Shown here: positions 1 to 10,876 of the stretch, piece after piece
How positions within the stretch are numbered: position 1 is the stretch's first letter
Layout of the letters: each line of letters starts with the position of its first letter
Source of the DNA: Shewanella ulleungensis
GTDB taxonomy: Bacteria; Pseudomonadota; Gammaproteobacteria; Enterobacterales; Shewanellaceae
NCBI RefSeq assembly: GCF_014648315.1
Contig: NZ_BMQW01000005.1
Location: 284,706 to 348,705, forward strand
Direction of reading: 5' to 3'
DNA length: 64,000 bases
Program-made: the position numbers and the translations under genes
The notes under the pieces: generated by a model
Database searches by the model: none
Told to the model about the DNA's origin: nothing
Seen by the model: only the letters and a program-made list of their open reading frames with translations

Positions 1-605
1 AGTTCTATTTGGTCAATATCGCCTGTACCATTAGCAATAGCACGCACATCATTACGTGTAACACGAACCGGAATACCATGAGTCGTATCAGACACCATTA
101 ATACGCGGCTGGTGAATTCACTGACTTCAATAACCTGCCCGACTACCCCTTGCGCATCAACCACTGGCTGACCAACATAAACGCCAGTTTGTGAACCATG
201 ATTGAGCACCACAAACTGACGAAACGGATCACTGGCCACTTCCATGACCTCGGCAACCACTTTGCGTGAATCCATGTGAACAGGAGAACCGAGCAATGCG
301 CGTAAGCGTTCATTTTCTTGGCGGACATGCTCAAAACGCTGCAAGCGTTCAGACATCATCAATTGTTGACGTAACAGTTCTTTATTTTGTAATTCAAGCA
401 TATTACGAGTGGCAAATGCTTCAGCAGACCAATCTAGCATCACACCTGGTACATTGGCTAAATATTGTAGAGGACTTAATATTGAGGAGAGCGATTGGCG
501 GATAGGGTCAAGGCGATGATTAGAAACAAGCAAGGCCACCGACAATATTATTGCCAGTGTCAATCTAAATTGATGAGAAACGCCACGAACGAAAATTGGT
601 TTCAT
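1..605 (-). CDS. mreC: Rod shape-determining protein MreC (3' end outside window)
   Basis: Partial: the reading frame is open to the left edge, leaving about 201 residues of the N-terminal part. The protein starts MKPIFVRGVSHQF, followed by one transmembrane segment (about residues 13-29) and a coiled-coil-like stretch rich in E, Q, R and L (about residues 65-100), then the start of the beta-rich periplasmic domain. This is the MreC architecture: a bitopic inner-membrane scaffold linking MreB filaments to the elongation machinery of peptidoglycan synthesis. It lies 61 bp downstream of mreB on the same strand, the conserved mreBC(D) order. The track-independent start at 605 was chosen because the frame through it gives the classic MreC N-terminus; no other start fits. 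Confidence 0.9.
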   Translation of the reverse strand, partial: MKPIFVRGVSHQFRLTLAIILSVALLVSNHRLDPIRQSLSSILSPLQYLANVPGVMLDWSAEAFATRNMLELQNKELLRQQLMMSERLQRFEHVRQENERLRALLGSPVHMDSRKVVAEVMEVASDPFRQFVVLNHGSQTGVYVGQPVVDAQGVVGQVIEVSEFTSRVLMVSDTTHGIPVRVTRNDVRAIANGTGDIDQIE

Positions 606-666
606 AAATTGTGCGTGGCTCTGTTAGGGCATAATACGGTTAACAAAGCCACTGTGCAGTTAATCA

Positions 667-1719
<1,053 letters not shown>

Positions 1720-1876
1720 TCAGGCCTGTATTCTGTGAAGTCAGAAGAAAGAAAAATCAGGTAACTTTATCAATGACACCCCTATTCTACAAGACCGAAC
1801 AGGTTAACAATTGCTAATCTGGCGTTTTTTTTTTCAAAAGCCTGTAAAAAAACCATAATCGCTCACATTTAACGCT

Positions 1877-1899
1877 AAAAAGCATCAAACAGATGCTTT
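1877..1899 (-). terminator. Terminator after mshQ
   Basis: On the minus strand, 11 bases after the mshQ stop codon, a 7-bp stem (AAGCATC / GATGCTT) with a 5-base loop is followed by a short T run. It would end the pilin half of the msh operon before mreB. The stem is modest, so read-through into mreB is possible. Confidence 0.65.
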
Positions 1900-1909
1900 A
1901 TCATTCAGA

Positions 1910-4900
1910 TTATTGGCCAACTTCACGCCAGTAAATGATCCGATCATGGCCTCGATAACGACCAAAGAAAGCACTTGCTCTTGGGTCATACTGTACTGTT
2001 GCGCTGGATTGATCCCAATTCCAATACCATTTGAGCCAATCATCAACTTGCAGCGGTGCAGTAACTTGTCCTCGATACGCATCAGAACCTGTGTTTTGCC
2101 ACAATAACGTAAGTAAGCCATTATTGACTAAACTGCCACCATCACTGCGTATTACCGTTTGGCCAGTCGTTAATAACGGAGAGTAGACCTCTGAGCCATC
2201 GAGAGGATCGGTCACTTGAGTACAACTGTCATTAATATTGGTAATCCAGTCACTACCATTCCAATATTGGGCATACGTTGGCATACGCAAAATTTCATTT
2301 TCAGGGCCAAAAGTATTATCCATTACAACTCTGCCATGACGAAAATCTTGAGTCGACAATAATTTAGCATTGCAATTATTGCTGTCACTACAGATCGCGT
2401 TAGTATCTGCTCGCATATCAGGCGAGGCAACAAATGACACATTGCCATCGTTATCGACAACCTGAACACCAATATCTAATTGACCAAAAGGCCCATCAAC
2501 ACCAGGAGCAAGAGTACGACTCAGATTCGCTTGATACGTTATGCCAACACTCGCCTCACCTAAACTCCATGAACTCGCATCAATAGGTAAAGCACTTAAT
2601 CGGCTGCTCAACTCAACACCATCATTAGCATTTTCGGCAACCAAACTGGCACTTGCTTTGGCAAAGCTGCCTTGATAATTTTGAGTAGTATAAGTACCTG
2701 TATTATGTGCGCTTAAAGTAAGTGTTAATCCAAAGGGCTGATCCATATAGGTAAAACTACCGCAACTTGGCAACACACTGGAGCTTGTAACCGTAAATCG
2801 GTCTGGCACAAATCGACCTATACTGGGTGATATTGCCAATGGGATGTCATAAAAACTAGAGCCTAAATAACTACTTGGAGGATTAGCCGTAAAGTTAAAA
2901 ACCCCCACTTCACTGACCGATTGAGAAACAGTATTACTGTTTGTTGCTTCTGCCACCTGGTTATACTGTGATGACCCAACAGCTCCTAATACACCGCCCG
3001 AAGGTGCCACTAATTGGTGACTTAAGACTATATTATTGTGGGCATAATTAGGCGTATTGGTGTTATCGCAATAATTAGTATCAGAGTCAGACTGCCAAGC
3101 TTTACCTTGAATAATCAAATCAAACGATTCACCAGCCTTTTTGTATACATTACAGCTACTGTTACCCGCCGAGCATTGGGCGCTATCATCTTTAGGGGTA
3201 ATGCATAACCCCACTGGGAAGCTCACAAATGAGTCGGAACCCAACATAACTAAACCAGCTTCATCGCCAGTACCGGTGTACTGAGCATCGAGTTGCATAT
3301 TGCCTGCATCAGGGTAGTTAACATCAATATTGGCCTTGCCAGTGGCGTCAAAATTTAAGGTAATGCTGGTTGCTGCCGAGCTTTGTTTGCCCACAGTAGT
3401 ACTGTTAACGGTTATTGATTGACCGTTAATTGGCGTAATGGGCTCCAGGTACGTGCTCCAAAAACTGACATCTTTACTTGTGTCTGCAAAGGTAGGTACA
3501 CATTGAAGCGTATCATCTGACTTTTTCACAGCACTGATTGAAATATTACCCGTGGGTTTGTTTGCTAGCTTGTCTGGTACATCAAAAATAAAACCACTGT
3601 CGGCAAAGACTAAATCACAGTTTGCAGCCGTTGCTGAGCCGCCATTAATACGGCAAAGGGTTTCACTAAACGCTTTCGTACTTGGGGTTGAACCTGTCAC
3701 ATCAAGTGTCACTGTACCGGCTGTATTACTACGTAACTGTAAATCTGACTTTTCACCACCGCTAAACGTAACGGAATTGCCCCCCACCCAGCCGCCGCCA
3801 CCCGTAACGGTTGCAGGGCTTAGGGTCGCGGTAACACTGTCATTAACCGTCTCTGTACAATCTGCATTAGCACAAGCTTTTATCGATAACGTTTTTGGCG
3901 TACACGTTAGTCCTGTACCTGAATACGAATACTCAAAATGATCAATTTGCACACCGATGGGGCTAGATTTCAATGCACATATTTCAACATTATCAATTTC
4001 ATGAATATTCGTTGCTCCGCCTGTAGACCCAGTTAAAGACAATAAAAAACTTTCAGGTAAAGCGGCTTGGCTAGTAAAAGACGCAGCATCAAATTCTGAA
4101 ATAAGTTCAACAAATCCACTGCCGCTATCGCGTTCAACTTTGACTAACGATTGACTGGCAATTTGTGAGTCAACAGTGATCCGATATCGATGCGCTGGAG
4201 TGACATTATTTTTATCGATAGTTGGCGATAAGCAGTCGCCACTCGTATTGGTAGTGCCATTTGAACAAGTACCGCGTAAATAAGGATAACCAGATGTACC
4301 TGAGCCAGATCCTCTAATAGCAACCGATTGTTTACGACGCCCAGGGCCACCAGAGCCACCTTCTCTTGAAAAATTACCGTATTCGTCAATACCAAAACCT
4401 AACCAACCACCCGCAAAACCATTTTCGTTTGAGCGAGCGCCATAACCTAAAGGTCCACCATAAGCGCCTGCTTGAGGGGTAATCGTGCTATCAGACAACA
4501 CAAAAGCAATACCATCTGCACCGGTGCCGTTATAAGCATAATGATCAAATTCGATGGTGACGAAATTGTCTGTTGCAGGGAAAAGGCGTTGGTAAGTTGA
4601 CGAAGTGGCTTGACTCGTTACCGCTTGAGTCACTTGTAAACGATTACTCACAATGGATGGCGTAAAGCTGCCTCGACTAGTGGAAACAACCCAATCATCC
4701 CCAAGATCTGTACGATCAAAATTATCCTTAAAACATTGGAATACCGGCTCAACGTTTTCAAAAGCAACAAAGCTGTAATTCTCCCAGCGATGTTTACGGT
4801 CACTATCTTTATAAGTATCTTCATCAATAACCATGCTCACTGTGCTGTTTGTTAGCACGCATCGACGCAGCCAGCCACCATCACCACCTAAGCGACTATT

Positions 4901-6502
4901 CTTACCTGCTACCAATGTGGGAATATCAGTAAAGCCTTTTAAAGGCGTGGTATAACTACATTGAGAAGTAATATCTTCGGTACCATTAGCAGTAAATGTT
5001 TGCGCTTGGCCAAAATGAAAATTTGTATCAACACCATTCAATATCATGGTACCGCTAGCCGCGTTCAACGATAAATAGCCAATGGTTTCATTTTCAATTT
5101 GGTTGTTATTTAAAACTCCCGGCAGACATTGTTCATTATTTCTATCGTAAACTTCAGACGTATCTAACCCAAGTTGAATCCCTGTACTCGTAGTTTCTGA
5201 TGTACTGGTAAACCAACAATTATTATTTTGAGTTTGTATTTGGTTTAGCACCACATTTTGAGTCGAAGGCAAAGTCACAGGTGTATAAGGATCACTATTA
5301 CCAAAGATGGCTTGATCATAATCAACCGAACCAGCAATTAATGTGATGTCGTCGGTTAAGTCATAGGTACCCGCTGTGACCGCAATCCAATGTATTTCGG
5401 GCATTTCAACAGATTTAACATAACGGTTACTGGGTGAATCAGGCTCTTTTTGAGACCAAGTGAAACCTTGTGGCGTTACGCTCTCAAGGAATACCGATGC
5501 GGGGCCATCACTGTTATCATCTTCGATGGTCGGCATTAAGAAAATTAACGGAGTGACATCATCAGGAAAAGCACTGTCAAAAGTGATGCTATTTGCCGTC
5601 GATTTACCGTATTGAATATGGAATGCTGTCTCTGTTGGGGCAGTATCAGTTATTGAAGATGTCGTATTCATTTCAAGGTAACGTGATGAGACTCGTCCCT
5701 TAATAGCAGAGCTAGCGTTTAATTTTAACCTTTCATTACTGTAAATGTTTGCAGTGACATCAGAAGTGCCAGTCAAATCTATATTGTTATAGCCAATTAT
5801 TTTTAGATCGAACAAAGCCGCAGCATTAACGGTCGTGCTATTCAAATTAATATCGTTCTTAACAAAAATTCTTACATCACCGTTTAATACAACATTAGAA
5901 TTACTATTAAGGGTTAGAGATTCAATAAAGTAATCCCCTTCACTAAGTACTAATGTCGCACCACTACCTATCGCTATCGATTTAAAGCGATATTCAGAAA
6001 GGATTGACGACATTGTTAATGTGCAAGCTGAATATAAACTCACACTATCAAATTGACTATTTCCATCTTGCCCTAAAGTTAAACTATCACTTGCATTACA
6101 GTACCCAATACTTCCCCCTCCCCCAGAACTAGCCTTAAATGCATTGTCTCCGGTTAAATCAAGACCAATTAAATCAATACCCGTTACTGTACAGGCACTA
6201 TTTACACCTAATGAATCATTACAACTGTCACTTGGGACACTGGAGCTATTGATGGAACAAAATGATAAAATGCCACCGACGACACCGTTAATTTTGGCGC
6301 TGTTATAAAGCGCTAGTTGAGGAGCTGTAATACCAGTACAAGCTAAGGGATCTGGACTACCATATTGGTGATGACCTTGCGCAACATTGGCCCAAGTGAC
6401 AGACTCATCGATAACCCCAAAGGCAAAAGTGTTACTTGCACATAATAATACACTCAAAGCAAACCAAGCTTTTTTTAGTCGTTTAATTCCCACGAGCTTC
6501 AA
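1910..6502 (-). CDS. mshQ: MSHA biogenesis protein MshQ (large lectin-like, DUF6701-type)
   Basis: 1530 residues, by far the largest msh product, last gene of the locus. A signal peptide (about residues 1-27, ending NTFAFG) is followed by a beta-rich region full of short N/S/T repeats (about 130-290). A laminin-G/L-type-lectin-like module lies at about 589-850 (opening FDRTDLGDDWVVS, with many G, aromatic and D residues). A long C-terminal region (about 950-1530) ends RYRGHDRIIYWREVGQ, the usual end of DUF6701 (MshQ) proteins. It overlaps mshP by 20 bases. Family knowledge places it among pilus-tip or minor-pilin-associated adhesins, but its biochemical role is not established. Multiple Cys pairs suggest periplasmic disulphides. 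Confidence 0.9.
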   Translation of the reverse strand: MKLVGIKRLKKAWFALSVLLCASNTFAFGVIDESVTWANVAQGHHQYGSPDPLACTGITAPQLALYNSAKINGVVGGILSFCSINSSSVPSDSCNDSLGVNSACTVTGIDLIGLDLTGDNAFKASSGGGGSIGYCNASDSLTLGQDGNSQFDSVSLYSACTLTMSSILSEYRFKSIAIGSGATLVLSEGDYFIESLTLNSNSNVVLNGDVRIFVKNDINLNSTTVNAAALFDLKIIGYNNIDLTGTSDVTANIYSNERLKLNASSAIKGRVSSRYLEMNTTSSITDTAPTETAFHIQYGKSTANSITFDSAFPDDVTPLIFLMPTIEDDNSDGPASVFLESVTPQGFTWSQKEPDSPSNRYVKSVEMPEIHWIAVTAGTYDLTDDITLIAGSVDYDQAIFGNSDPYTPVTLPSTQNVVLNQIQTQNNNCWFTSTSETTSTGIQLGLDTSEVYDRNNEQCLPGVLNNNQIENETIGYLSLNAASGTMILNGVDTNFHFGQAQTFTANGTEDITSQCSYTTPLKGFTDIPTLVAGKNSRLGGDGGWLRRCVLTNSTVSMVIDEDTYKDSDRKHRWENYSFVAFENVEPVFQCFKDNFDRTDLGDDWVVSTSRGSFTPSIVSNRLQVTQAVTSQATSSTYQRLFPATDNFVTIEFDHYAYNGTGADGIAFVLSDSTITPQAGAYGGPLGYGARSNENGFAGGWLGFGIDEYGNFSREGGSGGPGRRKQSVAIRGSGSGTSGYPYLRGTCSNGTTNTSGDCLSPTIDKNNVTPAHRYRITVDSQIASQSLVKVERDSGSGFVELISEFDAASFTSQAALPESFLLSLTGSTGGATNIHEIDNVEICALKSSPIGVQIDHFEYSYSGTGLTCTPKTLSIKACANADCTETVNDSVTATLSPATVTGGGGWVGGNSVTFSGGEKSDLQLRSNTAGTVTLDVTGSTPSTKAFSETLCRINGGSATAANCDLVFADSGFIFDVPDKLANKPTGNISISAVKKSDDTLQCVPTFADTSKDVSFWSTYLEPITPINGQSITVNSTTVGKQSSAATSITLNFDATGKANIDVNYPDAGNMQLDAQYTGTGDEAGLVMLGSDSFVSFPVGLCITPKDDSAQCSAGNSSCNVYKKAGESFDLIIQGKAWQSDSDTNYCDNTNTPNYAHNNIVLSHQLVAPSGGVLGAVGSSQYNQVAEATNSNTVSQSVSEVGVFNFTANPPSSYLGSSFYDIPLAISPSIGRFVPDRFTVTSSSVLPSCGSFTYMDQPFGLTLTLSAHNTGTYTTQNYQGSFAKASASLVAENANDGVELSSRLSALPIDASSWSLGEASVGITYQANLSRTLAPGVDGPFGQLDIGVQVVDNDGNVSFVASPDMRADTNAICSDSNNCNAKLLSTQDFRHGRVVMDNTFGPENEILRMPTYAQYWNGSDWITNINDSCTQVTDPLDGSEVYSPLLTTGQTVIRSDGGSLVNNGLLTLLWQNTGSDAYRGQVTAPLQVDDWLKWYWNWDQSSATVQYDPRASAFFGRYRGHDRIIYWREVGQ

Positions 6503-6938
6503 CCTCCACTTGACGACTCACTCGTAAACACGTTGAGCTGCTCGAGTCTCCAGCACAATCACCGGTTTCGCATACCGCTACACTATTAATTCTATATTGA
6601 GTCACACCACTAGTGCTGGCAGCATTACAACTAATGCTAACTGTACAACTATGAAATCCAACCGCGTTATTGGGTGGCGACCAAGTTGAAGCCACATCGG
6701 TACACGTTGCTGCACTGCCACTGAGCGGAAATAACTGTGCTAAAGCGGCATCAGCACCACTGTTAGCACTAAACAATGCTCGCGTTCCCCACACTTCCAT
6801 ATTAACTGACTCGTCCGCATCACCAACAATACGAATTAAGCTCGCGGCAACCAGAAACATCACGGTTAACACAAAAATACCAATGATTAATGCGCTACCA
6901 CGTTGAGAATGATGAGTTAACTTATGGTTAGGGAACAT
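6483..6938 (-). CDS. mshP: MSHA minor pilin-like protein MshP
   Basis: 151 residues. A short basic leader (to about residue 14) precedes a hydrophobic helix starting GSALIIGIFVLTVMF, resembling the PilX/MshP class of minor pilins; the usual E5 after the cleavage site is not evident, as is common in this class. Six or more cysteines lie in the C-terminal half (TCTDV, SCTVSISC, CETGDC, STC). It overlaps mshO by 11 bases and mshQ by 20, so it is translationally coupled in the pilin half of the operon. It probably helps build the initiation complex at the pilus tip with MshO, MshD and MshC. Confidence 0.88.
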   Translation of the reverse strand: MFPNHKLTHHSQRGSALIIGIFVLTVMFLVAASLIRIVGDADESVNMEVWGTRALFSANSGADAALAQLFPLSGSAATCTDVASTWSPPNNAVGFHSCTVSISCNAASTSGVTQYRINSVAVCETGDCAGDSSSSTCLRVSRQVEVEARGN

Positions 6939-7755
6939 TCATCACCTGCACTTGATGTTGATATTGAAAAGTCTCACCATTAACCGCAAATAGAGGCTGC
7001 AAATGTACAATAGCATTAGTGACTAATGTCGCTGGGGTTAAAATAATGGCGGGGTTAACGGTTAAGTTATTGGTAACATTTTGCGCCATCAACACACCAG
7101 TCCCCATAACAGTCGGTGATGGTTGGCTCGATTGGTAACCATACTGTTGATAAAGGCGTAATTCCACATTGCCCGACGTAGAAACAAAACAATAACTTAA
7201 TGGGCTGTCCGCTGCATATAAACGCTTTAAGGGCGAGGCTTCAGTAAAGCGCACAGATTGCGTTAAAGTGATGGTTAATTGATCGCCTGCTACATCGACG
7301 CTTTGTACTGTAAAGCGTTTTGCCGTTGCCCCTTGAGGATTGTAAATCTCAGCATTGGTTAGCGGGTAAATCAATACTGACTGACCAGCATTAATTGCTC
7401 GTATACTGTTAATGGCTGTGAGGCTATTGCGCGCAGCTTCGGGTATAAAAGGTGCGTCAAGGTAAGAAGTACTGGCTGAAATGGGCAGTAATTCAATACA
7501 TTGATAACTGCCATCTGTGGCTGTGAGCACTCTGATACTGTTAGGCACTGCACGGCGAATGTCTCTGGTCATTCGTTCTATTCCAAAGCGGCTCTGACTC
7601 AACACCTGATCGACCGCGCTTGACTCAACAAAAATACGCGTACCAAAAATAACAAAGCCACTGACACCGACAATGACAATACCCAAAATCAAAATGACAG
7701 TGACCATTTCAATTAAAGTAAAACCAGCCGTTTTCACATGTGAATTCAATTGCAT
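6928..7755 (-). CDS. mshO: MSHA minor pilin MshO (PilW-like)
   Basis: 275 residues with a type IV prepilin leader: basic leader, cleavage after TAG and before FTLIEMVTVILIL, with Glu at mature position 5. The C-terminal domain is large for a minor pilin, which fits MshO/PilW. Its start codon overlaps the mshD stop by one base, and its end overlaps mshP. It is expected to be processed by PilD (60469-61395), since no prepilin peptidase lies in the msh locus, and to act in pilus initiation. Confidence 0.93.
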   Translation of the reverse strand: MQLNSHVKTAGFTLIEMVTVILILGIVIVGVSGFVIFGTRIFVESSAVDQVLSQSRFGIERMTRDIRRAVPNSIRVLTATDGSYQCIELLPISASTSYLDAPFIPEAARNSLTAINSIRAINAGQSVLIYPLTNAEIYNPQGATAKRFTVQSVDVAGDQLTITLTQSVRFTEASPLKRLYAADSPLSYCFVSTSGNVELRLYQQYGYQSSQPSPTVMGTGVLMAQNVTNNLTVNPAIILTPATLVTNAIVHLQPLFAVNGETFQYQHQVQVMNVP

Positions 7756-8282
7756 CAGTAATTACTCCTTACCGCTTGGTAAGTAATCACTTCATTGCTA
7801 GGTGTTGTAACATCTACTGTAATTAATTTTTCAGCTTGCGTTGTTGTATCAAGATAATTCACTGTGACAGACAACGTAAATCCTGGATAAGCGTCGGCAT
7901 AGGTTTGGCTTGAATCGAGCATAATGCTCGATTCGCTCAATCCATGGTAATCATCCACATCATTAAATGCATCACGACTTTCACCATCATTGCCCATTGT
8001 TGCAGAGCAAGCTACTCCTGTAGGTGAATTACAGGCTGGCACGCCGCCATTGGCATTTGTTTGTTGATCATAACGCTTGCCCCAAATCTCATTCATGACC
8101 GAATGAGCAAGTTCAGCAGACTTTACCCGCTGCAGGGTAGCAGCAGCTCTGTCAGCTTGCGGATATAACATGCTGGTTAACATAACAATACCAATTGCAA
8201 TGACCATCATGCCAATAACCAATTCGATTAAGGTAAAACCCTTAATGCGCAGAGTTTGATGACGCTGAAGCTTATTGAGCAT
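7755..8282 (-). CDS. mshD: MSHA minor pilin MshD
   Basis: 175 residues. A 15-residue leader ends in KG, with cleavage expected before FTLIELVIGMMVIAI and Glu at mature position 5; the hydrophobic helix with several Met and Ile is typical of MshD/PilV-type minor pilins. The start overlaps the end of mshC by 11 bases and the stop overlaps the mshO start. It belongs to the minor-pilin block mshCDOP(Q), probably forming the priming complex for MshA assembly. Confidence 0.93.
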   Translation of the reverse strand: MLNKLQRHQTLRIKGFTLIELVIGMMVIAIGIVMLTSMLYPQADRAAATLQRVKSAELAHSVMNEIWGKRYDQQTNANGGVPACNSPTGVACSATMGNDGESRDAFNDVDDYHGLSESSIMLDSSQTYADAYPGFTLSVTVNYLDTTTQAEKLITVDVTTPSNEVITYQAVRSNY

Positions 8283-8751
8283 AAATATACCCCTCTGACT
8301 CCACCGCGATTGCTAGGCTTTCATCCGCCACCGCATTAAAGCAATGACCAGAACATGCAGGAGAAATCATTCGCCCAAGGCTGTCAAAGGTAATCGAAAA
8401 GACTTGGCTCGCAGAACTGGCAAGTGCGATATAGGCACCTCCACTGAAAGTTTGCGGTTGCTCGGTGCGAAATGGGTTACTGCAGCTATTACCCACTCTG
8501 TCATTAAAATAACGCAAAGTATAACCGCTTGCGCTCACGTCGAGTTGGTAACATTGATCGGTATTTTGAATCGCTTTTAACTGTACATATCTGAGCTCGC
8601 TAATAAACTCATTACGCAGGGTGTAAGCACTATAGGATGAAGCAGAAAATAGACGCGGTAACACCGCCACGGCAATAATACCAATCAATATAATGGTGGT
8701 GACTAATTCAACTAGGGTAAAGCCAAGTTGAACCTTGCGCTGCAGACTCAC
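8272..8751 (-). CDS. mshC: MSHA minor pilin MshC (GspH/FimT-like)
   Basis: The open frame extends to a TTG at 8799, with an in-frame ATG at 8784 and GTG at 8751. I prefer the GTG at 8751: GAGGG lies 11 bases upstream, and it gives a short leader MSLQRKVQLG, much closer to other MshC leaders than the 25 residues of the longer form. Cleavage is expected before FTLVELVTTIIL (Glu at mature +5). About 159 residues. It is the first gene after the mshA terminator, so it needs either read-through or its own promoter within 8800-8930. The start choice is moderately uncertain, the identity is not. Confidence 0.88.
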   Translation of the reverse strand: MSLQRKVQLGFTLVELVTTIILIGIIAVAVLPRLFSASSYSAYTLRNEFISELRYVQLKAIQNTDQCYQLDVSASGYTLRYFNDRVGNSCSNPFRTEQPQTFSGGAYIALASSASQVFSITFDSLGRMISPACSGHCFNAVADESLAIAVESEGYIYAQ

Positions 8752-8935
8752 GTAGATGATACCCTCTATTTCGCCACTAAACATTTTGACACTAGCCAAA
8801 CTAAACCATAAGAGTGTCAGAGACTTATACTAGCCGATCCAGTATGGCAAAAACAGCCAATATTGTCTGCTTATTTGTGTATTGACTTGATAAGCTGTGG
8901 CTACAATGGTGGTTTTTTTAATTGATAAAAAACTC

Positions 8936-8960
8936 AAAAAAAAACCTGCCGAAGCAGGTT
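8936..8960 (-). terminator. Terminator after mshA
   Basis: Minus-strand hairpin with 7-bp stem AACCTGC / GCAGGTT and a stable UUCG-type tetraloop, followed by nine or more T. It sits about 20 bases after the mshA stop. A strong terminator here separates the abundant major pilin from the downstream minor pilins, a plausible way to set their ratio. Confidence 0.9.
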
Positions 8961-8978
8961 TTATTGTCTAGGTTTATA

Positions 8979-9470
8979 TTAGCAGTTACCAGGATCTGAT
9001 TCTGCTACATAAGTTGGAATTGTATTTGCGTCTGCAGCTTCTTCATAGACCAAAATACAAGTATCTGGGGCACCACGTTGGTAAATTGTAACTTCACCAT
9101 CTGTTGTGTCATCAATAATCCAATCATTAGTACCGGTATCAACATCAGCAAGAGCATCAAATGTAACATCTAATGCCTCTTCTAAATCACTTTGTTTTGC
9201 TTTCATGTAGCCATAAACAATGTTCAAATCTTCAGCACCAGAACCAATATCTAAAGTTTCTGTTGCATCACCCTCTTTGCCAGCCAAAGCAGCCTTAGAA
9301 TAAACTAGGGTATTTGCACCTTGAATTGCCGCTTTCATGCCGCTTAAAGCTGACACACGTGCATCACCCTGTAAGTTAATAAACTTAGGCGCTGCAGTTA
9401 CCGCTAAAATACCGAGGATAATGATCACAACCACTAATTCGATTAACGTAAAACCTTGTTGCTTTTGCAT
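8979..9470 (-). CDS. mshA: MSHA major pilin MshA
   Basis: 163 residues, type IVa prepilin. Leader MQKQQG, cleavage before [14 protein letters not shown], Glu at mature +5. The C-terminal domain ends with a cysteine pair (DTC about 30 residues from the end, and the final C), the disulphide loop of type IV pilins. Start supported by an AGAGG ribosome-binding site about 9 bases upstream. It lies 70 bp after mshB and is followed directly by a strong terminator. The pilus it forms mediates surface attachment and biofilm initiation in Vibrio and Shewanella. Surface variability means the C-terminal half is likely strain specific. Confidence 0.96.
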   Translation of the reverse strand: MQKQQGFTLIELVVVIIILGILAVTAAPKFINLQGDARVSALSGMKAAIQGANTLVYSKAALAGKEGDATETLDIGSGAEDLNIVYGYMKAKQSDLEEALDVTFDALADVDTGTNDWIIDDTTDGEVTIYQRGAPDTCILVYEEAADANTIPTYVAESDPGNC

Positions 9471-9540
9471 ATAAAAATACCTCTATTAAAATAAATCTCT
9501 ATCCATTCATGAATGGATCAATCGACTTGGTGGTTAAAAA

Positions 9541-10146
9541 TTAGTTATTGCTAAAAGCAACAACTTGTCCAGTACCTGGGTTGTATGTTACGCCTTTGGC
9601 ACCAGAAGTCGTTAAATCTGGTGTTGGTGAAGCCACACCACTTGTGTCATCTAAAGCTAATGATGCAACTTGATGATATACACATACATCAAGGTTGTTG
9701 ACGGTTACGCCATCAATACTGGTTGATGAACCACCAGCGCCACCTTGCACACTCACGGTATAACGTACATCGCTTGCATCTTGATTAACAAATACGTTTC
9801 TTGGTGCATTTTGTAATACCGAATCAAATACTTCTTGGCATCTCGCGTTTGTCATCGCTGTTGCGCTGGTGTTAGTTGTACCTGTCGGGAAACCAAAACG
9901 CGTATCTAATGATATGGTAGTGCCATCTAAAACAACGCTTGTGTTACGACGGCCATCAACTTCCCACTGTGCACGCACAAAACTCACTGCCGTGGCTAAA
10001 CCGCCCGCCACACCATCAACACTGGCATCTTCGGCATCATCGGTAACATTTAAAAAGCGTGGAATTGCTGTCGCAGCTAATAAGCCTAAAATGACAATCA
10101 CAATAACCAACTCGATTAATGAAAAACCTTGTTGTTTTAATTTCAT
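9541..10146 (-). CDS. mshB: MSHA minor pilin MshB
   Basis: 201 residues. Leader MKLKQQG, cleavage before FSLIELVIVIVILGLL, Glu at mature +5. A GAGG ribosome-binding site sits about 7 bases before the ATG. The mature domain is rich in D, T, S and A, with two cysteines (about residues 105 and 155). Its helix closely resembles that of MshA, suggesting origin by duplication. Located between mshF and mshA. In Vibrio the order mshG-F-B-A is the same. The 109 bp upstream could hold the promoter for a pilin transcript mshB-mshA. Confidence 0.94.
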   Translation of the reverse strand: MKLKQQGFSLIELVIVIVILGLLAATAIPRFLNVTDDAEDASVDGVAGGLATAVSFVRAQWEVDGRRNTSVVLDGTTISLDTRFGFPTGTTNTSATAMTNARCQEVFDSVLQNAPRNVFVNQDASDVRYTVSVQGGAGGSSTSIDGVTVNNLDVCVYHQVASLALDDTSGVASPTPDLTTSGAKGVTYNPGTGQVVAFSNN

Positions 10147-10255
10147 ATTACCTCACTCTTTTAAATGTTCTTATTAATAGACAAAAATGCTAATACGCCT
10201 ATAACTTACATAATATTAGCAGCTTATTAAAATTTTAACGCCAGCGATAGCTTTT

Positions 10256-10855
10256 TTACTTTTCTGCCGATAAAAATATGACTCGCCCGCTTTGTAACTG
10301 ATAACTTAAACTCGATTGATTAGGTGAAACGTAACGACACACCTTCTCTGTTTTTTGATACACAACGGTTAACGATAATTCAGTGGCGCTAGTCGCCAGC
10401 AATTGCTGCCAAAGTTGCTTACAGCCCTGGTCATCATAAGTGTCAACAATAGGCCAACCGTTAGGTGATAATTTAACCCAATTGTTTGTGCCTATTAAAT
10501 CCGCTTCAGTATAATCTAATTGTGCTGAAGCGCTTAACTGTCCATTTTTTGACGATTCCGTGCCAGCATTACCCTTAGTGTTGGTAAGCACATTTGGTGC
10601 CACATCATACCAAGACAATAACATTTTATCGGGTCTGCCCGACGTTAACCACTGGCTGCGTACCATAGCTAAGACATTCAAAAGCCGATTATGTTCAAAT
10701 GCTAAACTCTGGCTGGTTAAATTTGGCGCAGTGTTAATATAACGCGCCCCCAATATCAACAATACAATCAGTAGCACTATGATGGCGACAATTTTACCGT
10801 ACACGCTAAGCAAATCATCATCGGCCTTTTGCTGACTTAACATAGTGTTATCCAA
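10256..10855 (-). CDS. mshF: MSHA biogenesis protein MshF
   Basis: 199 residues with one transmembrane helix near the N-terminus (about residues 22-42, IVAIIVLLIVLLILGARYI) and a periplasmic remainder; no cleavable pilin leader is seen. Identity rests on position between mshG and mshB and on the general MshF layout (N-terminal anchor, about 200 residues). Its exact function is not known. The start codon lies 21 bases after the mshG stop. Confidence 0.82.
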   Translation of the reverse strand: MDNTMLSQQKADDDLLSVYGKIVAIIVLLIVLLILGARYINTAPNLTSQSLAFEHNRLLNVLAMVRSQWLTSGRPDKMLLSWYDVAPNVLTNTKGNAGTESSKNGQLSASAQLDYTEADLIGTNNWVKLSPNGWPIVDTYDDQGCKQLWQQLLATSATELSLTVVYQKTEKVCRYVSPNQSSLSYQLQSGRVIFLSAEK

Positions 10856-10876
10856 TCTAGTGTGAACATCGTGAGT

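Noticed and set aside
3552..3941. 129-codon plus-strand frame inside mshQ
   Set aside because: Lies wholly antisense to mshQ, has no ribosome-binding site or recognisable motif, and reflects the codon bias of the real gene.
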